Positions 25,022 through 34,115 of a stretch of DNA of 64,000 nt are shown here, piece by piece. The notes beneath the pieces were generated by a model. It made no database searches and was not told the origin of the DNA. It was given only the letters and a program-made list of their open reading frames with translations. Location of the stretch: assembly GCA_030546905.1 (NCBI GenBank), contig JAUOPI010000016.1:1-64000 (forward strand), in the 5' to 3' direction. Position numbers and translations under genes: made by a program. The stretch is from Granulosicoccaceae sp. 1_MG-2023. GTDB taxonomy: Bacteria > Pseudomonadota > Gammaproteobacteria > Granulosicoccales > Granulosicoccaceae. Position 1 is the first letter of the stretch; the number at the start of each line of letters is the position of its first letter.

Positions 25022-25870
25022 ATGATCGACTTTCTTAAAGCCTGGTCGCTTTATTTTCTGCCCCACCACGCCATTTCACGATTGGTATTTAAACTGACTC
25101 GCCTGAAAACGCCGCTGAAAGATCCGCTGATCCGCTGGTTTATCAAGGCCTTTGATGTGCGCATGGAGGATGCGGCCGAGTCCGATATCCGGCGTTTTGA
25201 GCACTTCAATGCGTTTTTTACCCGCGCCCTGAAACCCGGCGCCCGGCCGGTGTGTATGGAGGCGCAGACGGTGGTCAGCCCGGTCGACGGCACGGTGTCG
25301 CAGGCCGGAGATATTCAGGACGGGCGGATCTTTCAGGCCAAAGGCCATGATTACAGCCTGCTCGAACTGCTCGGTGGTGACAGCGAACGGGCAGCGGCTT
25401 TTATGCAGGGCAGCTTTGCCACCATCTACCTCTCGCCGCGTGACTATCACCGCATTCATATGCCGCTGGCGGCGACGCTGCAGGCTGAAGTGCATGTGCC
25501 CGGCCGCCTGTTCAGCGTGGCACCGCATACGGTCAATCATGTGCCGCGGCTGTTTGCGCGCAATGAGCGTGTGGTGGCGTTTTACGACAGTGAGGCCGGT
25601 CCGCTGGCCATGGCCTTTGTCGGCGCGATCAATGTGGCGGCCATCGAAACCGTGGCCAGCGGTCTGATTACCCCGCCGGCCGGCAAGGCGGTCAGCTGTC
25701 GTGAGTTCGGCGACGATGCGCCGGTGTTTGAGCGCGGCGCTGAAACAGCGCGTTTTAATATGGGCTCAACGGTGATTCTGATCAGTGCGGAAAAGCTGCG
25801 CTGGCGCGAGGGATTTGTCAGCGGTGCGACTGTCCGTATGGGCGAGCTGATCGCCCGCTACGGAGACTGA
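25022..25870 (+). CDS. psd: Phosphatidylserine decarboxylase proenzyme
   Basis: A 282-residue inner-membrane enzyme that makes phosphatidylethanolamine from phosphatidylserine. It cleaves itself at the GST site (NMGSTVILI near residue 246), creating the pyruvoyl group. Other signatures are FFTRALKPGARPV, VSPVDGTVSQAG, YLSPRDYHRIHMP and FSVAPHTVNHVPRLFARNERV. The length is close to the Pseudomonas-type enzyme. Start ATG with AGGA 6 nt upstream. Monocistronic between divergent prmB and the convergent EamA transporter gene. Confidence 0.96.
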   Translation: MIDFLKAWSLYFLPHHAISRLVFKLTRLKTPLKDPLIRWFIKAFDVRMEDAAESDIRRFEHFNAFFTRALKPGARPVCMEAQTVVSPVDGTVSQAGDIQDGRIFQAKGHDYSLLELLGGDSERAAAFMQGSFATIYLSPRDYHRIHMPLAATLQAEVHVPGRLFSVAPHTVNHVPRLFARNERVVAFYDSEAGPLAMAFVGAINVAAIETVASGLITPPAGKAVSCREFGDDAPVFERGAETARFNMGSTVILISAEKLRWREGFVSGATVRMGELIARYGD

Positions 25871-25900
25871 GCGCTACCGCCCTGCCCTCTGGCTGCCGGC

Positions 25901-26845
25901 TCAATGCGGGCCGGCGGCCACGTGGTTTTCCGCCGCTTGCGCGGCCCGCGCATGCCGTCGGGCGCGGTGTTCGCGGTAGACGATAATCAAGCCCGACCCC
26001 ACTACAATAGCAATCCCCAGCCAGGCCACAGGTGCCGGCCAGTCGCCCCAGAGGAAATATCCCAGGATCAGCGCCCAGATCAGCGAGGTGTATTCCAGCG
26101 GCGCAATCACCGGCAGCGGCGCCAGGGTGAAGGCGCGGGTGACAAAATAAAAACCGCCGAGTCCGAGCACCGCCGACAGTGCAATCACGGCTGTTTGCGT
26201 CAGATCGGGCCGGATAAACGGTTCGGTGAGCATGCCGGCCGTGGCCAGTACGGCAAAAGCCAGATTTATCCAGAACAGCATGGCGCGGGTGGTCTCACTG
26301 CCGGACAAGGCCCGGCCCCACAGCATCAGGACTGCATAAGCGGCGGCCCCGGCCACCGGCAACAGCGCATCAATGCGCCAGCCCGAGGAGTCCGGACGGA
26401 TAATCAGCACCACGCCGGCAAAACCGCAGGCGACCGCCAGCCAGCGGGCCGGCCCGACCGGTTCGTGCAGAAACAAGGCAGCGCCGGCGGTCATAAAAAA
26501 GGCGGCGCAGAAAAAGATCGCCGTCACGTCAGCCAGAGGCAGCGTTTTGACTGCGGTGAAAAAACACAACGGTGCGGCAAAGCCGATCATGCCGCGCAAC
26601 AGATGTTGGGATAAGCGTCGCGTGGCCAGCTCATGCAAGCGCCCGCGCGGCAGGGTGAGCAGCAGAATCAGCGCCACGATCAGCCAGCCGCGCAACGCCA
26701 TCAGCTCCATTACCGGCAGGCCCTGCATGACCAGCCACTTGACCGTGGCATCCATGCTCGACAGCGTGGCCATGCCCAGCAGCATCATCAATACACCGCT
26801 GAGGCGGTCACGCGGATCGGCACCGCGGCGCAAAGCGCCGCTCAC
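25901..26845 (-). CDS. EamA/DMT-family transporter
   Basis: A 314-residue inner-membrane protein with ten predicted helices in two EamA repeats (start LSGVLMMLLGMATLSSMDATVKWL; second repeat LLPVAGAAAYAVLMLWGRAL). Such proteins export or import small metabolites; the substrate is not predictable. The GTG start overlaps the stop of the upstream site-2 protease gene by 4 nt (GTGA), so the two are translationally coupled. The tail after the last helix is rich in Arg, His and Ala. Last gene of the DUF2288, site-2 protease, EamA unit. Confidence 0.85.
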   Translation of the reverse strand: MSGALRRGADPRDRLSGVLMMLLGMATLSSMDATVKWLVMQGLPVMELMALRGWLIVALILLLTLPRGRLHELATRRLSQHLLRGMIGFAAPLCFFTAVKTLPLADVTAIFFCAAFFMTAGAALFLHEPVGPARWLAVACGFAGVVLIIRPDSSGWRIDALLPVAGAAAYAVLMLWGRALSGSETTRAMLFWINLAFAVLATAGMLTEPFIRPDLTQTAVIALSAVLGLGGFYFVTRAFTLAPLPVIAPLEYTSLIWALILGYFLWGDWPAPVAWLGIAIVVGSGLIIVYREHRARRHARAAQAAENHVAAGPH

Positions 26846-27543
26846 GGCGCGGTCAATCCAAACAGATTATAAAAGGCAAAATTCAGCACTTCGCCGGGAA
26901 TGGCTGCGGCCAGTGAGCCGCCGGTCAATGCCAGCGTGATCATCGGCCAGAGCACCACCCCGAGAACGCCGGTAACCATCAGCAGAATCAGAATCGGGAA
27001 GCCGTATTGGCCGAGCTTGTTATAGGTAATGGCCTGACGCACCGGCAGCAAACCTTCGACCACCTTGCTGCCGTCGAGCGGCGGAATCGGCAGGAGGTTC
27101 AGCATCATCAGCACCGCATTGATAAAAATCCCTGCCACGCCCATATGAATCAGCACATAGCCGGTGGTGGTCTGGATGCCACCGAGCAGCAGGCCGGTTT
27201 TGGTGATAAACGCCCATAGCAACAACATCATCAGATTGGCAAAAGGCCCGGCCAGAGCGACAAACACCATATCGCGGCGTGGTTGTTTGAGGCGCGCCGG
27301 ATTAACCGGCACAGGCTTGGCCCAGCCGAACAGAAAGCCGCCCGGCAGAAGCAGCATGACCGCCGGTACCAGCAGCGAGCCGATCGGATCGATATGCGTC
27401 AGCGGATTGAGTGACAGACGGCCCATGGACTTGGCCGTGCTATCGCCCAGATGCAGCGCCGCCCAGCCGTGCGCGACTTCGTGCACCACAATCGCAAAAA
27501 CCACCGGAATTGCCCAGATCGCCAGGCGCTGCGTCAGGTCCAT
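26842..27543 (-). CDS. Site-2 protease family (M50) membrane metalloprotease
   Basis: A 233-residue integral membrane protein. The zinc site HEVAHG lies at residues 21-26 in the first helix, and the second metal-ligand motif is NLLPIPPLDGSKV. Bacterial members of this short, PDZ-less group (YdiL/rhomboid-like size) are common but poorly characterised; they could cut membrane segments of regulators. Start ATG at 27543 overlaps the upstream DUF2288 stop (TGATG). A longer frame to 27618 is not supported. Coupled with both neighbours. Confidence 0.88.
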   Translation of the reverse strand: MDLTQRLAIWAIPVVFAIVVHEVAHGWAALHLGDSTAKSMGRLSLNPLTHIDPIGSLLVPAVMLLLPGGFLFGWAKPVPVNPARLKQPRRDMVFVALAGPFANLMMLLLWAFITKTGLLLGGIQTTTGYVLIHMGVAGIFINAVLMMLNLLPIPPLDGSKVVEGLLPVRQAITYNKLGQYGFPILILLMVTGVLGVVLWPMITLALTGGSLAAAIPGEVLNFAFYNLFGLTAP

Positions 27544-27899
27544 CAGTGGATTTTCTCGCCGACAGCCGTGCCCGGTTTTTCCTGCACCAGCACCCAGGGC
27601 GCGGCCACGACGCACCACAACAGAGGCCGGCGTTTTTCCCAGTCACGTGCATGGTCATCATTGGCGCGCGCGATGGTGCCGTCGGTCAGCCAGCGCGCCA
27701 CATCGTCTTTGCGGTCACGGCCGAAACTGACCGCCACATCAATCAGGTCGACTTCCGTATTGACCGTGACGACCACGCCGCGCGCGAAATGCCGTGCCAG
27801 CTCCGGCCATTCAATGGTCGCGGTTTCGTTGTTGAGCTTGGCGCGTAAGACCTCGTCGTCGTTGAGCGCGGCCAGAAATTCTTCGCTTTCGTTACTCAT
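27543..27899 (-). CDS. DUF2288 family protein
   Basis: A 118-residue cytosolic protein matching the DUF2288 family by the pattern LRAKLNNETATIEWPELARHFARGVVVTV followed by an acidic middle and a tryptophan-rich end (here WEKRRPLLWCVVAAPWVLVQE). No function is known for the family. Start ATG 27899 has AGGA 7 nt upstream. First gene of the coupled unit with the site-2 protease and EamA transporter. Confidence 0.8.
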   Translation of the reverse strand: MSNESEEFLAALNDDEVLRAKLNNETATIEWPELARHFARGVVVTVNTEVDLIDVAVSFGRDRKDDVARWLTDGTIARANDDHARDWEKRRPLLWCVVAAPWVLVQEKPGTAVGEKIH

Positions 27900-27970
27900 G
27901 CTGAAGTCCTGCTGAAAAACGCGCAACAGTATAACCCAGCGGCGCGCCGGAAAATGCCCTGTGTGATCAC

Positions 27971-28978
27971 TCAGCGGCGCGATAGTGGCGGCAGAGCGGC
28001 CGCAAACTCAGCGCCGCCAACAGCCGCTTCGGCAGCCATGGCAGCGTGCAGCCAATCCAGTGCGCTCTGGCCGCCGAGGGCGCTGAGCTTGCCGGACATG
28101 CCGGCCCAGCCCTGTAAACCGCCACTGTGCACCAGGCAGACGCGTTTGCCCTGCCAGCCACCGGCCCGGATATGCTCGATGGCGCGGCGGAACAAGCGTG
28201 TGGTGTAAACCGGGTCCGGCAGCACGCCGGTCTGGCTGTGCCAGCGCTGCGCAAATTGCAGCAAGCCGGCGTCAAAATAGCCGAAACGCCCGTCCTCAGC
28301 GGGGAAAAAACGCAGCTTGCCCCCGCCGCCGCCGGCCAGCGTGCGGATACGTGACTCAAGCTGCGGATCGCGCGGCATGGCAAATGCGGCGATTTCCTGC
28401 CCGTTCTCGCAACCTTGCAACAGGCCGGCCGCAAAGCCGCCGCTGCCGGCAGCAACCGCTAACACATCCGCTGCCCGGCCGTGGCGGTTCAGGGCTTGCA
28501 TCAAGGCTTTCGGCCCTGTCAGCCCGGGCGGGCCACTGCCGCCTTCGGGAATCCACAGCGCCCGCTCATAACGCGCCAGCCAGGGCGCGGCGAAATGTGT
28601 CTCATAGCGGCGCCGGAACGTCTGCGCGTCGATGAACTCTAAGCGCATGCCGGTGTCACTGAGCTGCTGTAAGGTCGGTGTCAGAGGCTGGTTTGCGTCA
28701 AAGCGCACCAGGGCTGCTGAGCGAAGGCCGGCACGGGCCGCACTCAGGGCCAGCGCGTGCAGGTGATTGGAGTGCGCACCGCCGATGCTCAGCAGGCAGG
28801 TCCGTCCGCTGCGGCGGGCTTTTTGCAACCAGCCGTGGAGTTTGTAGATTTTGTTGCCACCGGCCAGCGGGTGAACCCGGTCCAGCCGCATCACTTGCAG
28901 GGTGACGCCGCAATCGCTCAGACCGGGGATATCAATGTTTTCTATGTCGGGCTGAAGGATGCTCTCGTCTACAATCAC
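27971..28978 (-). CDS. PLP-dependent D-cysteine desulfhydrase / ACC deaminase family protein
   Basis: A 335-residue fold-type II PLP enzyme. The PLP lysine is Lys43 in LAGGNKIYKLHG, the next signatures are SIGGAHSNHLHALA and VAAGSGGFAAGLLQG (phosphate-binding glycines) and a C-terminal HSGGLQGWAGM. The family includes D-cysteine desulfhydrase and 1-aminocyclopropane-1-carboxylate deaminase; residues here do not settle which. Start GTG 28978 with a weak ribosome site; divergent from the RND operon, only 53 nt away, so the two promoters overlap. Follows the DUF2288 unit on the same strand. Confidence 0.85.
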   Translation of the reverse strand: MIVDESILQPDIENIDIPGLSDCGVTLQVMRLDRVHPLAGGNKIYKLHGWLQKARRSGRTCLLSIGGAHSNHLHALALSAARAGLRSAALVRFDANQPLTPTLQQLSDTGMRLEFIDAQTFRRRYETHFAAPWLARYERALWIPEGGSGPPGLTGPKALMQALNRHGRAADVLAVAAGSGGFAAGLLQGCENGQEIAAFAMPRDPQLESRIRTLAGGGGGKLRFFPAEDGRFGYFDAGLLQFAQRWHSQTGVLPDPVYTTRLFRRAIEHIRAGGWQGKRVCLVHSGGLQGWAGMSGKLSALGGQSALDWLHAAMAAEAAVGGAEFAAALPPLSRR

Positions 28979-29031
28979 GTTTTTGCAAAATCCGCTTCTG
29001 ATCGGAACTTTTAATAACAGGAACCCCTGCT

Positions 29032-30171
29032 ATGCGAACGATTAAATGGGTATTGGCGCTGGTCATCGTCGTGGCGGCCTTTCTGGTCGCCCGCTATATC
29101 ATCAGTCACCCGCCCGTCGCGCAAGCACAGCGCAGCGAAACGACCGGCAAGCCGGTACCCGTGGAAACCGAGCGCCTGCAACGGCGTGACTACAACGTGC
29201 GCTTGAGCAGCTACGGTACCGTCGCCGCAGCCCGGCAGATTACCCTGGTCACGCAGGTCAGCGGCAAGATTATCACTGTCAGCGAGGAATTTGCCGATGG
29301 TGCGCACGTGCGTGCCGGGCAGCTGCTGGCGCAGATTGACCCGGCCGATTACCGGATTGCCGTAAAAACCGCCGAAGCCACCCTTGCCGAGGCGCGCGCG
29401 ACTCTGGCCGAGCAGGCGGCGCTCAGCGAACAGGCGATTACCGACTGGCAGCGCCTCGGACGGCGCGGCGAGCCCGGTGATCTGGTGGCAAAAAAGCCTC
29501 AGCTGGATGCCGCGCGTGCCCATGTGGCCAGCGCACAGGCGCAGCTTGAACGGGCCCGTCTGGATTTGCAACGGACGGAAATACGCGCGCCGTTTGACGG
29601 ACGCCTGGCCGCCACACAGGGCGATGCGGGTCAGTATGTGAGCGCCGGCACCACGCTGGCGACGCTCTACGCCAGCGGCCCACTGGAAGTGCGCCTGCCG
29701 CTGGCGCAGCGCGAGCGCGCCCTGATTGAAACCGGCGAGCACGGCTCTGCCGTGTTCTTTACTGACCGGGAAACCGGTAAAACCATCGAGGGGCGCTTGC
29801 TGAGGACCGAAGCCAGTGTCGATAGCCGCACCCGTCAGGTGTTTGTTATCGCCACGGTGCAGGATGAGAGCCTGATTATCGGTCAGTTCCTCGATGCGGT
29901 GATCGAAGGACGCCGCTTCAGCGACGTAATTCCGCTCGACACCCGCTATCTGAGCGAGGACGGGCAGCTGTTGCTGGCCCGTGACGGCAAGGCCGTGGCT
30001 GTGCCGGTGGAGGTGGTCTGGCAGGACGACCGGGTGGCGCTGATCGGTGCAGGGCCGGCCGACGGCGAGCTGTTAATCACCACGCCACTCGGTGCGCAGG
30101 CCGACGGGCTTGCCATACAGTTGCGTGACGACGTCCCCGATGCGCAGGCCGCGCCGGGAGCGCTGCAATGA
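29032..30171 (+). CDS. RND efflux periplasmic adaptor (membrane fusion protein)
   Basis: A 379-residue protein with an N-terminal anchor (about residues 5-24) and the usual adaptor order: lipoyl half ITLVTQVSGKIITVSEEF, alpha-hairpin (about 100-165, rich in Ala/Leu/Glu), second lipoyl half (TEIRAPFDGRLAATQGDAGQYVSAG) and beta-barrel. It should link the RND pump encoded next to an outer-membrane channel, which is not in this window. Start ATG with AGGAA 8 nt upstream. Stop overlaps the pump start (ATGA). Confidence 0.92.
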   Translation: MRTIKWVLALVIVVAAFLVARYIISHPPVAQAQRSETTGKPVPVETERLQRRDYNVRLSSYGTVAAARQITLVTQVSGKIITVSEEFADGAHVRAGQLLAQIDPADYRIAVKTAEATLAEARATLAEQAALSEQAITDWQRLGRRGEPGDLVAKKPQLDAARAHVASAQAQLERARLDLQRTEIRAPFDGRLAATQGDAGQYVSAGTTLATLYASGPLEVRLPLAQRERALIETGEHGSAVFFTDRETGKTIEGRLLRTEASVDSRTRQVFVIATVQDESLIIGQFLDAVIEGRRFSDVIPLDTRYLSEDGQLLLARDGKAVAVPVEVVWQDDRVALIGAGPADGELLITTPLGAQADGLAIQLRDDVPDAQAAPGALQ

Positions 30172-33100
30172 TCGCCTGGTTTGCACGTAACCATGTGGCG
30201 GCCAATCTGTTGATGCTGGCCGTGGTCGGACTGGGTCTGTATTCCATGTTCAACCGCGTATTGCTGGAAGTGTTTCCCTCGGTGGAGGTCGATACGGTGA
30301 GTATTTCCGTGTCCTTTCCCGGGGCCACGCCGCAGGAAGTCGAAGAAGCGGTGACCATCCGCATCGAAGAGGCGGTGCAGGACCTGAACGGTATAGACCG
30401 GATGACGTCCAGCTCCAGCGAAGGCAGCGCCAGCGTACGTCTGGAAGTGATGAAAGGCGTGAATCCGCGGGATTTTCTCGACGACGTCAAAAACCGCATC
30501 GACAGCCTGAGCACCCTGCCCGATGACGCGGAAATCCCGCGGGTGTCGCTGGCTGAGCGGCAGCGCGAAGTGATCAGCGTGGCGCTTTACGGGCATACCG
30601 ATGAGGCCGGACTGCGGCAGATCGGCGACCGGGTGCGTGACGAGTTACTGGCCTTGCCGGGTATCACCCAGGTCGAGCCCGAAGCGGTGCGGCCCTATGA
30701 AATCAGCATCGAAGTGGCCGAATCCACCCTGCGCCGCTATGGCCTGACCCTGCAACAGGTGGCCGATCAGATCAGCAACAGCTCGCTGGATCTGTCAGCC
30801 GGTAATCTGCGCGGCGATGCCGGTGAATTGCTGGTGCGCACCACCGGCCAGGCCTATGCGCGTGAGGATTTTCTGTCGATTCCGGTGATCACCGATGCCA
30901 GCGGCACCCAGGTGCGGCTGGCCGATATTGCGCAAATCCGCGATGGATTCAATGAACTGCCGATCCGCACCCGCTTCAACGGCAAGCCCGGGCTTTTGCT
31001 CGAGGTCTACCGGGTCGGCGATCAGAGCGCCATCGAAGTGGCCGCAGCCGTGCGTAACTACATCAACACCGTGGCCTGGTTGCCCGACGGGGTGGATATC
31101 AAATACTGGCGCGACCGCTCCAAGCTGGTTAAGGCGCGACTGAAAACCCTGACTGACAACGCCATGCAGGGCGGTATTCTGGTGATTCTGCTGCTGTCGC
31201 TGTTTTTGCGCCCGACCGTGGCGTTCTGGGTTTGTCTCGGTATCCCCATCGCGTTTCTCGGCAGTTTTATTGTGCTGCCGGAGCTGGGGGTGACGCTGAA
31301 CATTGTCTCGCTGTTTGCGTTTATTGTGGTGCTGGGGATTGTCGTTGACGACGCCATTGTCACCGGGGAAAACGTCTACACCCATTTGCAGCGCGGCAGC
31401 CCGCCACTGCAGGCGGCCATCGACGGCACCCGCGAGGTGGCCGTGCCGGTGACCTTCGGCGTGCTGACCACCGTCGCCGCCTTCGTGCCGATTGCCATGA
31501 TCGGCGGCGCGCGCGGGCCGGTGTTTGCGCAGATTCCGCTGGTCGTGATTCCGGTGTTGTTGTTTTCGCTGATCGAATCCAAGCTCATCCTCCCTGCTCA
31601 CCTCAAGCATGTGCGGGTGGCGCGTGAGGCGGGACAGCAGAGCCGCTTTTCGCGGCTCCAGCAGGGTATTTCCAATGCGCTGGAGCGTGGTATTCAGCGC
31701 TTTTACGGCCCGCTGCTGGCGGTCTGTCTGCGCAACAAGGTGTTAACCCTGGCGGCCTTTATCGGCGTCGCGCTGATCGTCTACGCGCTGGCCTTCGGCG
31801 GCTGGATCCGTTTTGTGTTCTTCCCGCGCGTGCAGGCCGAAACCGCCCGCGCCTATCTGACCATGCCCGCCGGCACCCCGTTTGATGTCACTGACGTCTA
31901 TATACAGCGCATGACGGATGCGGCCTCAGAGCTGCGGGAAAAACACAAGGATGGTGAAAGCGGTGACTACATTATCCGCGATATCTACTCGACCACCGGC
32001 TCCATGGGCGGCTACGGTGTCGGCCAATCCAATATCGGCCGCGTGGTGTTTGAGATTTCCCCGCCCGAGGAGCGTCACAGCAAGATCACCAGTGCCCAGT
32101 TGGTGCGTGAATGGCGGCAGATGATCGGGCCGGTACCGGGCGCTGAATCGCTGACCTACCGCGCTGAGCTGGGTCGCAGCAGTGACCCCATCGACGTGCA
32201 GATCCTCGGTCGTGATCTTGATGATCTGCGCGCCTTCGGCACTCTGGTGCGCGGGCATCTGGCCGCCTACCCCGGCGTCTTTGATATTGAAGACAGCCTG
32301 TCCGGTGGTAAGCGCGAGATCCGCATCGAGCTCAAACCGGCTGCCGCTTTGCTCGGTGTGCGTCTGGCCGATATTGCAAGACAGGTCCGGCAGGCGCTGT
32401 ACGGCCTGGAAGTCCAGCGCATCCAGCGCGACCGTGATGAGGTGAAAGTCTTTGTCCGCTATCCGGCGCAGGAACGCCGCACGGTGGCGGATTTGCGCAA
32501 TATGCTGATCCGCACAGCCGACGGTAATGCGGTGCCCTTTGACGAAGTGGCTTCGCTGAGCGAATCGCGCGCGCCGGCCAGCATTGAGCGTATCGACCGT
32601 CAGCGCAGTCTCAATATCACCGCCGACGCGAATAAGGAAAGCGTGGATATCGAAGCGATCAAACGCGGGATCGATGCTTTCGTGCGCGAACATATCGGTG
32701 ACTATCCGGGCCTGAGCTATTCACTGGAAGGCGAAGCGGCCGAGCAGCGCGAGTCACTCGGCACGCTCAAAGCCGGTCTGGTGGGCGCGCTGTTTGTCAT
32801 TTACTGCCTGCTGGCGATTCCTTTCCGCTCCTATTTCAAGCCGCTTATCGTGATGTCGATTATTCCCTTCGGCGCGGTCGGCGCTGTGCTGGGGCATCTG
32901 ATTATGGGCATGAGCCTGAGTATCAGCAGCGCGATGGGGGCGCTGGCGCTGGTCGGTGTGGTGGTGAACGACAGTCTGGTGCTGGTCGATTACATTAACC
33001 GCCGATGCCGTGAAGGCGTGCCGGTCCTGCAAGCGGCGCAAACTGCCGGGGTGGCGCGCTTCCGTGCGGTCATACTGACCTCGCTGACCACCTTCTTCGG

Positions 33101-33308
33101 CCTGATGCCGCTGCTGTTTGAAAAAAGCACCCAGGCCCAGTTCCTGATTCCGATGGCGGTGTCACTGGGCTTCGGCATTCTCTTTGCCACGGTCATTACG
33201 CTGATTCTGATTCCGGTCAACTATGTGATCTACGATCACATACGCAGCGGGATCTACCGCCTTGCCGGTAAAACCGCCCCGCTGCCCGGCGCGCAGGACG
33301 GCCATTGA
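30168..33308 (+). CDS. RND-family efflux transporter permease
   Basis: A 1046-residue inner-membrane proton-driven pump, normal size for the HAE/AcrB-type RND class. The proton-relay aspartates are in GIVVDDAIVTGENVY (TM4), the first helix is NHVAANLLMLAVVGLGLYSM and the second half repeats the pattern (SMGALALVGVVVNDSLVLVDYIN). Substrates may be drugs, dyes, lipids or other hydrophobic compounds; residues give no clear answer. Overlaps the adaptor gene by 4 nt. Ends 16 nt before a strong bidirectional terminator. Confidence 0.95.
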   Translation: MIAWFARNHVAANLLMLAVVGLGLYSMFNRVLLEVFPSVEVDTVSISVSFPGATPQEVEEAVTIRIEEAVQDLNGIDRMTSSSSEGSASVRLEVMKGVNPRDFLDDVKNRIDSLSTLPDDAEIPRVSLAERQREVISVALYGHTDEAGLRQIGDRVRDELLALPGITQVEPEAVRPYEISIEVAESTLRRYGLTLQQVADQISNSSLDLSAGNLRGDAGELLVRTTGQAYAREDFLSIPVITDASGTQVRLADIAQIRDGFNELPIRTRFNGKPGLLLEVYRVGDQSAIEVAAAVRNYINTVAWLPDGVDIKYWRDRSKLVKARLKTLTDNAMQGGILVILLLSLFLRPTVAFWVCLGIPIAFLGSFIVLPELGVTLNIVSLFAFIVVLGIVVDDAIVTGENVYTHLQRGSPPLQAAIDGTREVAVPVTFGVLTTVAAFVPIAMIGGARGPVFAQIPLVVIPVLLFSLIESKLILPAHLKHVRVAREAGQQSRFSRLQQGISNALERGIQRFYGPLLAVCLRNKVLTLAAFIGVALIVYALAFGGWIRFVFFPRVQAETARAYLTMPAGTPFDVTDVYIQRMTDAASELREKHKDGESGDYIIRDIYSTTGSMGGYGVGQSNIGRVVFEISPPEERHSKITSAQLVREWRQMIGPVPGAESLTYRAELGRSSDPIDVQILGRDLDDLRAFGTLVRGHLAAYPGVFDIEDSLSGGKREIRIELKPAAALLGVRLADIARQVRQALYGLEVQRIQRDRDEVKVFVRYPAQERRTVADLRNMLIRTADGNAVPFDEVASLSESRAPASIERIDRQRSLNITADANKESVDIEAIKRGIDAFVREHIGDYPGLSYSLEGEAAEQRESLGTLKAGLVGALFVIYCLLAIPFRSYFKPLIVMSIIPFGAVGAVLGHLIMGMSLSISSAMGALALVGVVVNDSLVLVDYINRRCREGVPVLQAAQTAGVARFRAVILTSLTTFFGLMPLLFEKSTQAQFLIPMAVSLGFGILFATVITLILIPVNYVIYDHIRSGIYRLAGKTAPLPGAQDGH

Positions 33309-33324
33309 CCGGTGATAGGCCAAT

Positions 33325-33359
33325 AAAAAAGGCGCAGCCCGGAGGCTGCGCCTTTTTTT
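33325..33359. terminator. Bidirectional intrinsic terminator
   Basis: GGCGCAGCC (33331-33339) pairs with GGCTGCGCC (33344-33352) with a 4-nt loop, flanked by A6 and T7. It serves the RND pump gene on the plus strand and the DUF2959 lipoprotein gene on the minus strand. Confidence 0.93.
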
Positions 33360-33381
33360 AAGCGGACAAGCGGGGGCTTGT

Positions 33382-34032
33382 TCAGCCCTGCTCGCGCATA
33401 TCGCGGATAAACTCGTCAGACTTGTCGATGGACTGGTTCATCTGCTCGATCAATGTCGCTATATCGCTTTTCAGGTTGGCAAACTCGCCTTTCAGTGAGC
33501 CGATCGCCTGTGCGTTGAGGTTGTGTTTCAGGAACAGGACATTGTCGCGGAAGGTGGTCAGCACCGGTTCCATGCTCTTTTCTGCGTTGTGCATGGAGCT
33601 GAGCATCTGCGCATAGCGGGTGCGGGTCTCATCGAGCTGATACTGGCTGGCCCGTTTCAGGTCCGCGTTCTGGTAAAGCTCGATTTCGTCTTCCCATTCC
33701 TCGAACAGGTCTTCGGCCACCTCTTCCACGTCATCAATGCGGTCGCTGACTTCGTCGGCGGCTTCCTCACTGGCTTCGTATTCGGCGTTCAGCGACTCAT
33801 AGGCCGATTTCAGGTCGCTGTCACGGATTTCCACCACGCTGGCGAACTGTTCCAGTGCCGAAGCAAACTGTTCCTGCGCCTCTTCCTGGGAATCGCGGGT
33901 GTCTTCAACCCGGTCGACCAGAATGTCGCGTTTGTGAATGCCGATTTTTTCCATGCCACTGTAGTACATCGAACTACAACCACTGGTGGCCAGCGCAAGT
34001 GCCACGGCAGCCGGCAAGAGGACTGATTTCAT
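33382..34032 (-). CDS. DUF2959 family lipoprotein
   Basis: A 216-residue protein. The signal peptide ends in ALATSGCSS (lipobox, Cys near residue 19), so it is probably a lipoprotein. The rest is highly charged helix, largely coiled coil, with many Glu/Asp (about residues 50-130), matching DUF2959 by YSGMEKIGIHKRDILVDRVEDTR. No function is known. Start ATG at 34032 with AAGGAT 11 nt upstream; the frame can be extended to 34161 but that would overlap the transporter gene. Last gene after the SLC13 transporter, 84 nt apart. Confidence 0.82.
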   Translation of the reverse strand: MKSVLLPAAVALALATSGCSSMYYSGMEKIGIHKRDILVDRVEDTRDSQEEAQEQFASALEQFASVVEIRDSDLKSAYESLNAEYEASEEAADEVSDRIDDVEEVAEDLFEEWEDEIELYQNADLKRASQYQLDETRTRYAQMLSSMHNAEKSMEPVLTTFRDNVLFLKHNLNAQAIGSLKGEFANLKSDIATLIEQMNQSIDKSDEFIRDMREQG

Positions 34033-34115
34033 GGTGTTATTTATCCTTTCAGATTGGCTTGGTAGACGCAGTATACACCAGCGCTGGCAGGCGATTGTGG
34101 CGGATTTGCGACATC